Below, one piece after another: positions 24,264-32,974 of a DNA stretch of 64,000 nt (within the stretch, counting starts at the first letter, position 1; each line of letters begins with the position of its first letter). The notes under the pieces are model-generated. The model ran no database searches. It had not been told where the DNA came from and saw only the letters and a list, made by a program, of their open reading frames with translations. The stretch covers positions 434,001-498,000 of the forward strand of contig NZ_SMNA01000004.1 in NCBI RefSeq assembly GCF_004353825.1, given 5' to 3'. A program made the translations under genes and the position numbers. This DNA is from Occultella glacieicola (GTDB taxonomy: Bacteria > Actinomycetota > Actinomycetes > Actinomycetales > Beutenbergiaceae).

Positions 24264-25639
24264 AGGTAGGGCTCCACGTTGTCCTCGAACGCGACGTCCA
24301 GCTTCGAGGTGACGTCCGGGAACACGTCCTCGGGGTTGGCGCCGGCCAGCACCAGTTCCTCGATGCCGTCGGTGATGATCTGGTCGCCGCCGGGGGTGAA
24401 CACCCGGACCCAGTCCTGGACCCGGGTCTTCTGCTGCAGCTGGTCCACCGAGGTGCGGAACTGCGGGGTCTCGGAGTACACGGCGGCCATGATGTCGCCC
24501 TCGACCGCGGAGGTGCGCACCGGCATGTACCCGGTGGACTGGGAGAACAGGGCGGTGTTGTCCGTCTCGGTGAGGAACTTCAGGAACATCGCGGCGGCGA
24601 GCTGCTGCTCCGGGGTCCGGGTGGACGGGATGGCCAGCCCGGTGCCACCGGTGGGCACGTTCGGGACGTCGACCGGGCCGTTCGGCAGGAACGCGGTGCC
24701 GAGCTCGAACGGGGCCGCGTCCAGGTGGCCCTTCAGGGAGCCGGTCGACCCGATCAGGCAGGCGAAGATGCCGGCCTGGAAGTCCGCGTTCGTGTCCGAG
24801 CCGAGGCCCGCGAACGCGGTCTCCCCGTTGTACATGTCCCGGACGAACGCGCCGGCGGTCAGCGCCTCCTCGGTGTCGAGGGTGACCGTCCACTCCTCGC
24901 TCATGTTGCCGCCGAGGCCCCAGATCACGTTGGAGAACCACCAGCCGGCCCAGGACGGACCGATGCCGAGGCCGAGCGCCTGCCCGTCCGCGGGCACCTG
25001 GGCCTGCAGTGCGGGCGCCCACTCCTGCAACTCGGCCCAGGTCTCGGGGCCGCGGTCCGGCAGTCCGGCCGCCGTCCAGATGTCCTTGTTGTAGTAGAAG
25101 AGCGGCGTGGAGCGGGCATACGGGGCCGCGTAGTGCTTGCCCTCGTACTCGTAGTCGCTGTAGAGCGTCTCGACGTAGTCGTCGGTGTCCACCTCGAGGT
25201 GGGCGAAGACGTCGTCGATGGCCATGATCTGGCCGTTGACGAAGTACCGGAACCACCACACGTCCGAGGCGATGACCAGGTCCGGGAGGTCGTCGGTGCC
25301 GGAGGCAGCCTGGAACCGCTGCGCGATCTCGTCGTAGTTCGCGCCCGCGGTGACGTGGTTGATCTTGATGTCCGGGTATTCCTCGTTGAAGGCCGCGATG
25401 TAGGACTCCTCGAGCTCCTTCGTGTTCCCCGGGTGGTTGGACCACCAGGTGATCTCCGTGGCCGGCTCGATGGAGGCCCAGTCGATGGCGTCGCCCTCCT
25501 CCTCACCGGCGCCGCCACCGCCGCCGACGGACGGGCCGCTGCAGGCGGCGGCGAGCCCACCGGCGGCGCCGATGCCGCCGAGCTGCAGGAGCGTGCGACG
25601 GGAGGGGGTCCACAGCGGTGTGGTGCGACGTGACGTCAT
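24260..25639 (-). CDS. ABC importer solute-binding lipoprotein, UgpB-like
   Basis: 459 residues. S-R-R-T-L-L at 13-18 then a lipobox at A-A-C33, so a probable Tat lipoprotein. The mature start I-T-W-W-S-N-H-P-G, Y-Y-N-K-D-I-W near residue 180 and G-G-T-G-L-A-I-P are UgpB/CUT1 features. The phosphodiesterase downstream suggests glycerophosphodiesters or glycerol 3-phosphate as ligand. 57 bp downstream of the second permease gene. Confidence 0.88.
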   Translation of the reverse strand: MTSRRTTPLWTPSRRTLLQLGGIGAAGGLAAACSGPSVGGGGGAGEEEGDAIDWASIEPATEITWWSNHPGNTKELEESYIAAFNEEYPDIKINHVTAGANYDEIAQRFQAASGTDDLPDLVIASDVWWFRYFVNGQIMAIDDVFAHLEVDTDDYVETLYSDYEYEGKHYAAPYARSTPLFYYNKDIWTAAGLPDRGPETWAELQEWAPALQAQVPADGQALGLGIGPSWAGWWFSNVIWGLGGNMSEEWTVTLDTEEALTAGAFVRDMYNGETAFAGLGSDTNADFQAGIFACLIGSTGSLKGHLDAAPFELGTAFLPNGPVDVPNVPTGGTGLAIPSTRTPEQQLAAAMFLKFLTETDNTALFSQSTGYMPVRTSAVEGDIMAAVYSETPQFRTSVDQLQQKTRVQDWVRVFTPGGDQIITDGIEELVLAGANPEDVFPDVTSKLDVAFEDNVEPYL

Positions 25640-25696
25640 GGTGTGTTCCTTCGTTGATTCGTGTGTTGGTTCGGGGGACGTGCGAGTTGGCCGGCG

Positions 25697-26596
25697 TCAG
25701 CCGGTGACGGCGCCGGCGGTGAGGCCGGAGACCAAGCGGCGCTGCAGGACCAGGAAGATGAGCAGCATCGGGGTGGTGACGACCACCGTCGCGGCCATGA
25801 GCACGCCCCAGTTCTGCAGCCCGTCCAGGCTCTGCAGCAGGGTCAGCCCGACCGGCAGGGTCATCGTGTCCGTGTTGTCGGTGACGAGCATCGGCCACAG
25901 GTAGTCGTTCCACTCCGCGACCAGCGAGATCAGCCCGACCGCCGCGATCGTGGGCACCGACATCGGGACCACGAACCGCCAGAGCCGGCGCCAGTGCCCG
26001 GCCCCGTCCATCTGGGCCGCCTCGAGCACCGAGATCGGCAGGGACAGGAAGTGCTGACGGAACAGGAACGTGCCGAACGCGCTCGCCAGGCCCGGGACCA
26101 GGATCCCCTGGTAGGTGTTCAGCCAGCCGAGCGAGGCGATCAGGGTGTAGTTCGGGATGATCGTGATCTGCGACGGGATCAGCAGCGCGAAGATCACCAC
26201 GATGAACGCGACCTTCCGGAACGGCACGTCGATGAACACCAGTGCGTAGGCGCAGGTGAGGCCGAGGAAGACCTTCAGCCCGGCCCCGGCGATGGTCAGG
26301 AAGACGCTGTTGAGGAACATCCGCCCGATCGGGATCGACGTGGCGACCTGCTCGTAGTTGGCCCAGTCGAACGCCTCCGGCAGCCACTGCAGCGGCACGG
26401 AGTAGATCTCGCCCGACTCCTTGAAACTGGCCAGGAACATCCAGATCAGCGGCACGGACATGACCAGGATCGCGGCGATCAGGGTCAGGTACAGCCCGGC
26501 GTCCAGATGGGCACGGAACGGTCGACGGCGGCCCTTGGGCTGGTCGTTGCGGCCGGCGGTCTGCGCCTCCACGCGTTCGTCCACTGTGGTGCTCAT
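25697..26596 (-). CDS. ABC importer permease, UgpE-like
   Basis: 299 residues from ATG 26596, which overlaps the stop of the first permease (ATGA). Six hydrophobic helices; the EAA loop L-E-A-A-Q-M-D-G-A-G near residue 205 contacts the ATPase. Forms the heterodimer with the UgpA-like subunit. Confidence 0.9.
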   Translation of the reverse strand: MSTTVDERVEAQTAGRNDQPKGRRRPFRAHLDAGLYLTLIAAILVMSVPLIWMFLASFKESGEIYSVPLQWLPEAFDWANYEQVATSIPIGRMFLNSVFLTIAGAGLKVFLGLTCAYALVFIDVPFRKVAFIVVIFALLIPSQITIIPNYTLIASLGWLNTYQGILVPGLASAFGTFLFRQHFLSLPISVLEAAQMDGAGHWRRLWRFVVPMSVPTIAAVGLISLVAEWNDYLWPMLVTDNTDTMTLPVGLTLLQSLDGLQNWGVLMAATVVVTTPMLLIFLVLQRRLVSGLTAGAVTG

Positions 26597-27546
26597 GCGT
26601 AGTGGACCTTTCGTTCCATGAACTTCAGTTGGATGGCCGTGATCACCAGCAGGATCACGAACAGGATGGTCGCGGCCGCCGAGGCGAATCCGGCGCGGCC
26701 GGTCTGGAAGCCCTCGACGTAGATCTGGTACATCAGCGTGGTCGTGGAGCCGAGCGGTCCGCCGTCGGTCATGGCCTTGATCAGGTCGAACGACTGCAGC
26801 GAGCTGAGGATCGTGGTGATCAACAGGAAGAAGGTCACCGGGCCGAGCAGCGGCAGCACGATCGAGGCGAACGTGCGGGTCTTGCCGGCGCCGTCCAGCG
26901 CGGCGGCGTCGTGCAGGTCCTGTGGCACGCCCTGCAGCCCGGCCAGGTAGATCAGGGCGACGTACCCGACGTGCTTCCACAGGTAGACGATGATGATCAT
27001 GATCAGCGCCCACGGCGACGTGGTGTACCACTGGGGCGAGCTGAGGCCGACGGCCTCGAGCAGCGTGGACAGCAGGCCGTAGCGCGGGTCGAAGATGTAC
27101 AGCCAGAGCATGCCGACCGCGATCCCGGAGAGCACGTACGGGGCGAAGGCCACGGTGCGGGCGATGCCCCGGCCGAACAGCTTCTTGTTCAGCAGCAGTG
27201 CCAGGCCGAGACCGAGTACCAGGGAGCCACCCACGGTGGTCACCGCGAAGATCGCGGTGGTCCCCATCACCTGCGGGGTGTCCGGGTCGGTGAACCAGCG
27301 GACGTAGTTCTCGAAGCCGATGAACCGGGCCACGCTCGAGCCCATGTTCCACTGCAGCATCGAGTAGTAGAAGCTCAGCAGCAGGGGCCGGTACACGAAG
27401 ATCAGCAGCAGCGCGATGTTCGGCCCGGCGAGCAGGGCGAAGAAGCCGAGGTTGCGCAGCCGCTTGCGGCGCCGGGCGGCGCGGCGCTGCGCCTCGTGCG
27501 GGTGGGTCGGCGCGAGCGTGGCCGGCGTGGCGGTCGACGCCGTCAT
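26593..27546 (-). CDS. ABC importer permease, UgpA-like
   Basis: 317 residues with a basic tail (R-R-K-R-L-R) then six membrane helices; EAA loop H-D-A-A-A-L-D-G-A-G near residue 215. First gene of the four-gene operon, divergent from a DeoR-family regulator across 297 bp. No ATP-binding subunit is present; a shared UgpC/MsmK-type ATPase is expected elsewhere. Confidence 0.9.
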   Translation of the reverse strand: MTASTATPATLAPTHPHEAQRRAARRRKRLRNLGFFALLAGPNIALLLIFVYRPLLLSFYYSMLQWNMGSSVARFIGFENYVRWFTDPDTPQVMGTTAIFAVTTVGGSLVLGLGLALLLNKKLFGRGIARTVAFAPYVLSGIAVGMLWLYIFDPRYGLLSTLLEAVGLSSPQWYTTSPWALIMIIIVYLWKHVGYVALIYLAGLQGVPQDLHDAAALDGAGKTRTFASIVLPLLGPVTFFLLITTILSSLQSFDLIKAMTDGGPLGSTTTLMYQIYVEGFQTGRAGFASAAATILFVILLVITAIQLKFMERKVHYA

Positions 27547-27843
27547 CGCCGGTCCGCCGGTCGGGTGCGGCCACGGGGGGTCGTGGGGTCGGTCATGTCA
27601 CTGTCGCTCCTTCGGGACACACAACGAAAGACCGCCCCCCTGGCGGCCTGACAAGCCTTCGCACGATAGCGCCGGGACCGGAGCCGTGTCGAACGAACAT
27701 GAGCGACATGCCGAGAAAAGTGCCATTCTCAATCATTCGGTGCGCGTTCGGTCATTGTTCACTCGCCGGGCGACTCCGGTACCTAGGCTTGACGGACCGG
27801 CACGCCGCCCCGGGTGTGCCGGAGGGATCGATGTGGGATTGAT
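27547..27843. promoter_or_regulatory. Divergent control region between ugp-like operon and DeoR gene
   Basis: 297 bp without a gene. CGAACAT at 27694-27700 matches the half-site of glycerol-repressor (GlpR) operators, and TCATTGTTCACT at 27752-27763 is a related half-site in the opposite orientation. TTGACG at about 27789 may be a promoter hexamer. Assignment is by resemblance only. Confidence 0.45.
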
Positions 27844-28644
27844 GTGAGACAGCAGGCACGCCTGGACCAGATCCTCGCGACGATCAGCAGCCAGGATCGG
27901 ATCAGTGTCGAGCAGATCGCGGATCTCTCCGGCACCTCGCTGGCGACCGCCCGCCGGGACCTCTCCGTGCTCACCGCCCGTGGCCTGGTCACTCGCACGC
28001 ACGGCGGCGCCGTCGCCGTCGCGAGCGGGTACGAGCTGCCGATGGCCTACCGGCTCGCGCGCAACGCCCCCGCCAAGCGGGCCATCGGTGCCGCGGCCGC
28101 AGCCCTGGTCGCCGCGGGCGACGTGGTCGGCCTGACCGGCGGCACCACGACCTCAGAACTGGGCCGCGCCCTGGCCGCCCGGCCGGACCTGGTGCCGCGG
28201 GTGGGCACCGGCGTCACCGTGATGACGAACGCCCTGAACATCGCCTACGAACTGGCGATCCGGCCGCACGTGAAACTGGTGATGACCGGTGGCGTGGCCC
28301 GGCCCCAGACGTTCGAGCTGGTCGGGCCGATCGCCGCCGACACCCTCTCCGACGTCGTCATCGACATCGCGTTCATCGGCGTGGACGGGCTCGACGCCTC
28401 CCGCGGCGCGACCACCACGGACGAGGCCGAGGCGGACGTGAACCACCGGATGCTCGGCGCCGCGCGCCGCGTGGTGGTGGTGGCCGACGCCACCAAGTTC
28501 GACCACGCGGCGTTCGCGCGGACCTGCACGCTCACGGAGATCCACACGCTCGTCACCGACGCCGCGCCACCGGAGCGCCTCGCCGAGGCGCTGGCGAATG
28601 CCGACGTCGAGGTGATCGTCAGCCCGCCGCAGAGCCGCGGCTGA
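27844..28644 (+). CDS. DeoR/GlpR-family transcriptional regulator
   Basis: 266 residues from GTG 27844; the frame extends 10 codons further up to 27814, but the helix-turn-helix starts right after V-R-Q-Q-A-R-L. The wing V-T-R-T-H-G-G-A ends the DNA-binding domain at about residue 55. The sensor domain follows with G-L-T-G-G-T-T-T-S and V-M-T-G-G-V-A-R, the phosphosugar-binding loops. Divergent from the glycerophosphodiester importer, so a GlpR-like response to glycerol 3-phosphate is likely. Confidence 0.88.
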   Translation: MRQQARLDQILATISSQDRISVEQIADLSGTSLATARRDLSVLTARGLVTRTHGGAVAVASGYELPMAYRLARNAPAKRAIGAAAAALVAAGDVVGLTGGTTTSELGRALAARPDLVPRVGTGVTVMTNALNIAYELAIRPHVKLVMTGGVARPQTFELVGPIAADTLSDVVIDIAFIGVDGLDASRGATTTDEAEADVNHRMLGAARRVVVVADATKFDHAAFARTCTLTEIHTLVTDAAPPERLAEALANADVEVIVSPPQSRG

Positions 28645-28662
28645 CCGCCCCGAGAGGGCGGT
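28644..28662 (+). terminator. Hairpin after DeoR gene
   Basis: ACCGCCC and GGGCGGT (7 bp exact) around a CGAGA loop, immediately at the stop of the regulator gene, followed by TCT. Confidence 0.55.
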
Positions 28663-28738
28663 TCTGCGGCGCACGCGCCGGATCGGCCGCACGATGACAC
28701 CGTCGTGATCGCACGCCGCATCAAGGGAGAGCAACGAG

Positions 28739-29308
28739 ATGAGACCACTTCGATACTCGATCAACGTCACGCTCGACGGCTGCTGCCATCATGAGGCAGG
28801 CCTCCCCCCGGACGAGGACTCGATGCGCTACTGGACCGCGGAGATGGAGCGAGCCGATGCCCTGCTGTTCGGCCGGGTGACGTATCAGATGATGGAGGCG
28901 GCGTGGCGGAAACCGGCCACGGGCACGTGGCCGGACTGGATGGATGAGTGGCAGACCCCGTTCGCCGAGACCATCGACCGGGCCAAGAAGTACGTCGTGT
29001 CGAGCACGCTGAACGGGGTCGACTGGAACGCCGAGCAGGTGCGAGGCGACCTGGGGCACGCGGTCCAGCGGCTCAAGCAGGAGCCGGGCGAGGGCCTGTG
29101 GGTCGGTGGCGTGACGCTGCCCCTGGCGTTGGCAGATCTGGGACTGATCGACGAGTATGAGTTCCTTGTGCAGCCGGTCCTGGCCGGCCACGGGCCGACG
29201 TTGCTCGCCGGCCTACGAGAGCGCATCCAGCTCGAGCTCGTGGACCGCCACGAGTTCCGGTCGGGTGTCCTCGCCCTGCGATACCGACCCATGCGAGGGG
29301 ATTCGTGA
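28739..29308 (+). CDS. RibD C-terminal/dihydrofolate-reductase-fold protein
   Basis: 189 residues. I-N-V-T-L-D-G-C opens the fold, A-D-A-L-L-F-G-R-V-T-Y marks the NADPH site, and L-W-V-G-G-V-T-L-P-L and E-Y-E-F-L-V-Q-P-V follow. This COG0262-type family is common in actinobacteria with unknown substrates. The stop overlaps the next start (GTGA), coupling it to the amidohydrolase. A pterin or flavin-precursor-like substrate is possible but not shown. Confidence 0.8.
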   Translation: MRPLRYSINVTLDGCCHHEAGLPPDEDSMRYWTAEMERADALLFGRVTYQMMEAAWRKPATGTWPDWMDEWQTPFAETIDRAKKYVVSSTLNGVDWNAEQVRGDLGHAVQRLKQEPGEGLWVGGVTLPLALADLGLIDEYEFLVQPVLAGHGPTLLAGLRERIQLELVDRHEFRSGVLALRYRPMRGDS

Positions 29309-30501
29309 CCATCATCCGCAACGTCCGCCCGTGGGGCGGACCGGCCAGCGACCTCCACCTCACCGACACCCAGATCACGGCGGTCACCCCGCACGACCCG
29401 GCCACCGCCGTCGGGCCGGATGCCGGTACGGCCGTCGACGGCGACGTGATCGACGGCGGCGGCCGGCTCGCGCTGCCGAGCATCGTGAACACCCACGCCC
29501 ACGTGGACAAGTCGTGGCAGGGGCTGCCGTGGCAGTCCTACGGGGGTGAGGCCGGCACCGACGGCCGGATCCGGCACGAACGGGCCCGCCGCGACGAGCT
29601 CGGCATCCCCGGCGTGGAGATCACCACCGCCGTGCTGCGCGAGTTCGTCCGGCACGGCACCACCGCGCTGCGCACGCACGTGGACGTGGACCTCGGCGTC
29701 GCCCAGCGAGGCATCGACGTGGTCCGGGAGGCGGTCGCCTCCTTCGACGGGGCGCTCGAGGCGCAGATCGTCGCGTTCCCGCAGGACGGCGTGCTCCGGC
29801 GCGAGGGGGTGCTGGACCTGCTCGCCGAGGCTGCCCGGGCCGGGGCGGAGTACATCGGCGGGCTCGACCCGGCCGGCATCGACCGGGACCCGGTCGGCCA
29901 GCTCGATGCCATCTTCGCGATCGCGGCCGAGCACGGTTGCGGCCTCGACATCCACCTGCACGACCCCGCCGAGCTGGGGGCGTTCCAGTTCGACCTGATC
30001 CTGGAGCGGACGGCCCGGTACCAACTGGCCGGAAAGGTGAACGTGGCGCACGGGTTCGCGATCGCGCAGGTGACGCCGAGCCGGCGGGCGGACCTGCTCG
30101 CCGCGATGGCCGAGCTCGATGTCACGATGACCACGGTGGCTCCGCTGCGCGGACCGCAACTGCCGCTGGCCGAGTTCGACGACGCGGGCGTCGCGTTCGG
30201 CTTCGGCACCGACGGGATCCGGGACCTGTGGTCGCCCTACGGGACCGGCGACACCCTCGGCATCGCGTGGCAGTACGGGCGCGCCGCCGGGATCGTCCGG
30301 GACGAGGACCTGACCCGGGTGGTGCGGATCGCGACCTCCGACGCCGCGCGGTTCGTGGGACGCGACGTCCACGACCTGGTTCCGGGCGCACGTGCCGACC
30401 TGATCCTGCTGGATGCCGAGAACCCGATGGACGCGCTCGTGCGCACGCCGCCGCGGGACCTCGTCATCGGTGGGGGACGGGTGTTGCACAGCACCCTCTG
30501 A
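29305..30501 (+). CDS. Amidohydrolase, cytosine-deaminase (CodA)-like
   Basis: 398 residues from GTG overlapping the previous stop. N-T-H-A-H-V-D-K-S-W near residue 60 gives the HxH metal motif with the D-K that marks the CodA subgroup. A-F-P-Q-D-G, L-D-I-H-L-H-D, N-V-A-H-G-F-A and F-G-T-D-G-I supply the remaining metal and base residues. It probably deaminates or hydrolyses a cyclic amide or N-heterocycle; cytosine itself is not certain. Coupled to the RibD-fold gene. Confidence 0.82.
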   Translation: MTIIRNVRPWGGPASDLHLTDTQITAVTPHDPATAVGPDAGTAVDGDVIDGGGRLALPSIVNTHAHVDKSWQGLPWQSYGGEAGTDGRIRHERARRDELGIPGVEITTAVLREFVRHGTTALRTHVDVDLGVAQRGIDVVREAVASFDGALEAQIVAFPQDGVLRREGVLDLLAEAARAGAEYIGGLDPAGIDRDPVGQLDAIFAIAAEHGCGLDIHLHDPAELGAFQFDLILERTARYQLAGKVNVAHGFAIAQVTPSRRADLLAAMAELDVTMTTVAPLRGPQLPLAEFDDAGVAFGFGTDGIRDLWSPYGTGDTLGIAWQYGRAAGIVRDEDLTRVVRIATSDAARFVGRDVHDLVPGARADLILLDAENPMDALVRTPPRDLVIGGGRVLHSTL

Positions 30502-30553
30502 GCCCTTGGAGCGAGCCACGGCGCCGCTTTGATTGCATTGATATCGTTGTGGC

Positions 30554-30802
30554 ATGAGCGCCATCACGATCAGGAAACTGCCCGACGGTGCGAAGCAGCG
30601 GCTTCGCATGCGCGCGGCAGCGCACGGCCGCTCGATGGAGGCCGAGGCGCGCACGATCCTGCTCGACGCACTCAACACCGGCCACCGGGTCGACCTCGAC
30701 TGGATCGAGCAACTTATCGCCGTGGGTGGTGAGGTCGGCGGCGTCGAGCTGCCGGAACTGAAGGATGAGCCGGCCACGGCGGCCGACCTTGGCCCGGCGT
30801 GA
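30554..30802 (+). CDS. FitA-like ribbon-helix-helix antitoxin
   Basis: 82 residues. I-T-I-R-K-L-P is the beta strand of a ribbon-helix-helix DNA-binding domain, followed by A-A-A-H-G-R-S-M-E-A-E-A-R, the FitA pattern. The C-terminal tail would wrap the toxin. Its stop overlaps the PIN gene start (ATGA shift by 4 bp). The AT-rich stretch just upstream (30530-30552, with GATATC) is the probable autoregulated promoter. Confidence 0.88.
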   Translation: MSAITIRKLPDGAKQRLRMRAAAHGRSMEAEARTILLDALNTGHRVDLDWIEQLIAVGGEVGGVELPELKDEPATAADLGPA

Positions 30803-31212
30803 TCATTCTCGACACCAACGTGATCTCCGAGGCGATGCGGGGACCACGGGCGTCCTCGGTCGTGATCGCCTGGATCCGTGCGCTCTCCGAGCAGCCGGTC
30901 ACCACGGTGGTCAATCGGGCCGAGATCCTGGCCGGCGTCGCGCTCCTGCCCGACGGAGCGCGCAAGGACTTGCTCGCCGGCGCCGCCCGCGCTGCATTCG
31001 ACACGCTCGGCGTGTGCCTTCCCCTCCTGCCCGAGTGTGCCCAGGAGTACGCCGACATCGTCGCCTCCCGACGGGCCGCGGGCCGACCCATCGGTGGCAT
31101 GGACGCGCTGATCGCGTCGATCGCTCGCGTGAGCGGCGCGGACCTGGCGACCCGGGACGTGCGTGACTTCGAGGGGGTCGGTGTCGATCTGATCGACCCA
31201 TGGCAGACCTGA
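30799..31212 (+). CDS. PIN-domain toxin, VapC/FitB-like
   Basis: 137 residues. I-L-D4-T-N-V-I-S-E, an internal R-A-E-I-L-A-G, G-G-M-D-A-L-I-A and A-T-R-D-V-R-D-F supply the four acidic metal-binding residues of PIN ribonucleases. Paired with the upstream RHH antitoxin; acts on RNA in the cytosol when freed. Full-length and apparently intact. Confidence 0.92.
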   Translation: MIILDTNVISEAMRGPRASSVVIAWIRALSEQPVTTVVNRAEILAGVALLPDGARKDLLAGAARAAFDTLGVCLPLLPECAQEYADIVASRRAAGRPIGGMDALIASIARVSGADLATRDVRDFEGVGVDLIDPWQT

Positions 31213-31228
31213 GCCGGGCGCGGACCCG

Positions 31229-31822
31229 TCAGCCTCGTTCGCCGGCGAGTTCCTCCAGGCCTCGCACCAGCATTGTGACGAGCGCGGCGAAGCTGGTGTC
31301 GAGATCGCGGGCGAGGCCGAATCCGCCCTCCAGTTCGAGCAGGACGAAGCCGTGGATGGCCGACCGGAACACCCGGACGGCGTCGATCGCGACGTCCGCC
31401 GGAAAGTCGTAGCCGCGCAGTGCGTTCATGGTGACCGCCAGGGCCGCGCCGCTCGCCTCGACGAGTGCGGCGTCGGCGGGGTCGTCCGGGTCGCCGGCCT
31501 GCTGGGCGGCCAGATAGCGGGCCGGGCTCGCCTCGGCGTAGGCACGCAGACCCTCGGCGAGGGCGACGACGGCGTCCGCTCCGGCGCGCCCGACGGTCGC
31601 CTCGCTGAGGGCGCGCGTGAAGTGACGGACCGACTCCACGGCGACCTCGCGCCGCAGGTCGGCGAGGGAGTCGACGTGCTTGTACAGACTCGGCGTCGAG
31701 ACGCCGTGCCTGGCCGCCACCGCGGCCAGCGTGAGATCCTCGAAGGCCCGCGGGCCGCCGTCGTCCATGATGGTGAGCACCGTGCCGACGAGCGTCGACC
31801 TGCTGAGCCCGGCCCTAGGCAT
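31229..31822 (-). CDS. TetR-family regulator (WHG-type C-terminus)
   Basis: 197 residues. HTH A-A-V-A-A-R-H-G-V-S-T-P-S-L-Y-K-H-V near residues 33-50. The rest is an all-helical ligand domain of the TetR_C_33 kind (F-R-S-A-I-H-G-F-V-L-L-E). Start overlaps the hydrolase stop by 8 bp, so it is co-transcribed with the hydrolase and likely represses this pair. Confidence 0.85.
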   Translation of the reverse strand: MPRAGLSRSTLVGTVLTIMDDGGPRAFEDLTLAAVAARHGVSTPSLYKHVDSLADLRREVAVESVRHFTRALSEATVGRAGADAVVALAEGLRAYAEASPARYLAAQQAGDPDDPADAALVEASGAALAVTMNALRGYDFPADVAIDAVRVFRSAIHGFVLLELEGGFGLARDLDTSFAALVTMLVRGLEELAGERG

Positions 31823-32684
31823 TCGCGCCGCCCGCCGGCTGCGGGTTCGCTTCGGTCGGCTGGGCCTCCGCGAGGAAGGTCAGCACGGCCTGCACGACCA
31901 GGTCCGGGCGTTGGGCGTGGGGGTAGTGCCCGGCGTCGGCGATCAGCGCACCATCGGCGCCGATCGCGCCCGTGGCCCAGGCGAGCTCGTCGGCAGGGGA
32001 GCGGAAGTCGGGGTCGTGGTCGCCGATCAGGATGAGCGACGGCGTCGCGACCTCGGGCAGACGCACCTCCACCTCGCTGTGGTTCAGCTGCACGGCCAGG
32101 TCGCGCAGGGAGCGCAGCCGGCCCGGCTCCCGGAGGCTGCGGCGGAGGTCCCGCACGTGCTCGGCGAGCCACGGCGCCTTGGTGACCTTGTTCAGGCTCG
32201 CGTAGTAGGAGCCCCAGAATGCCGCGCCCCAGGGGCGCGCGAACAGCACCCGGTAGGCGAGGCGCATCGCGAGCTGGGCGGACCGGCTTGGCATGGGTTC
32301 GCGCAGGAACGGGCTGAGCAGGACGAGCCCGGCCACCGCTTCGGGGCGCTCCGCCGCCGCCCAGGCGGCCGCGGAGGCGCTCATCGAGTTGCCGATCACG
32401 ACCGCGGGCCCGCCGAGCCGGTCGATCAGGGCGAGGATGTCGCGGCCGGTCACGGCATCGCCGTGGCTGGTGAACGTGGTGTCGCTGTCGCCGTGACCGC
32501 GCAGGTCCATGACGGCCAGGCGGTACCCGGCCCCGGTGATCGGGCCGGCGAGGTCGCGGTAGACCGAGCGCAGGTCACCCATCCCGGGGACCGCGATGAC
32601 GAGCGGACCGGTGCCGGTGACCGTGTACGCGAGCCGGCCGTCGGGCCGGGCGAGGTGGCGGATCTCTGTCGGGTTAGTGGACAT
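31815..32684 (-). CDS. Alpha/beta hydrolase
   Basis: 289 residues from ATG 32684; a longer frame reaches 32720 but lacks a better start. The nucleophile elbow is G-N-S-M-S (Ser near residue 110), with L-R-G-H-G-D-S upstream (oxyanion region), D near G-D-H-D-P and the final H in A-G-H-Y. Epoxide-hydrolase/esterase-like; substrate unknown. First gene of a pair with the TetR gene. An AT-rich stretch of about 30 bp right before the start is the likely operator. Confidence 0.85.
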   Translation of the reverse strand: MSTNPTEIRHLARPDGRLAYTVTGTGPLVIAVPGMGDLRSVYRDLAGPITGAGYRLAVMDLRGHGDSDTTFTSHGDAVTGRDILALIDRLGGPAVVIGNSMSASAAAWAAAERPEAVAGLVLLSPFLREPMPSRSAQLAMRLAYRVLFARPWGAAFWGSYYASLNKVTKAPWLAEHVRDLRRSLREPGRLRSLRDLAVQLNHSEVEVRLPEVATPSLILIGDHDPDFRSPADELAWATGAIGADGALIADAGHYPHAQRPDLVVQAVLTFLAEAQPTEANPQPAGGANA

Positions 32685-32754
32685 AGCTGATAGGTTAATG
32701 GCAATAGCCAAAGTGCGCAAGGGTGCGATCGGAGCAGGTGGGATCGGGGGGCAT

Positions 32755-32787
32755 GCGTCACTGACCCGCCGAACGGGTCAGTGACGC
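32755..32787. terminator. Perfect 14-bp hairpin in a divergent intergenic region
   Basis: 32755-32768 and 32774-32787 are exact inverted repeats with a 5-base CCGAA loop. It lies upstream of both neighbouring genes, so it is not at a gene end. It may block read-through or bind a protein. No T tract. Confidence 0.5.
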
Positions 32788-32871
32788 AGCGCCGCCGGCG
32801 GCCCCGGCCAGGCGACCGTGATCGCCTCACGGATAGCCACCTCTGGGCCGGCGGGTTGGCGGGTCGGCGCG

Positions 32872-32936
32872 TTGACAGGCGCACCTCCGGCATGGAACGC
32901 TGGTGCAAGTAGAAGCATCAGTGAATGAATATGCGT
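32872..32936 (+). promoter_or_regulatory. Promoter plus shared operator-like element, copy 1
   Basis: TTGACA at 32872-32877 inside CGTTGACAG, then 23 bp, then TGGTGCAAGTAGAAGCA (32901-32917) and TGAATGAATATG (32922-32933). The same order and spacing occur upstream of the FGGY kinase at 48402-48465. The element sits before the nucleoside-hydrolase-like gene and split transketolase. Confidence 0.7.
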
Positions 32937-32974
32937 GCGGCTTGTCGGGCCGCCGGACTCGGTCAAGGAGTGCC

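Noticed and set aside
24264-25445. Long N-terminal extension of the phosphodiesterase
   Set aside because: It is the third frame of the binding-protein gene; the GTGA overlap gives the normal start.
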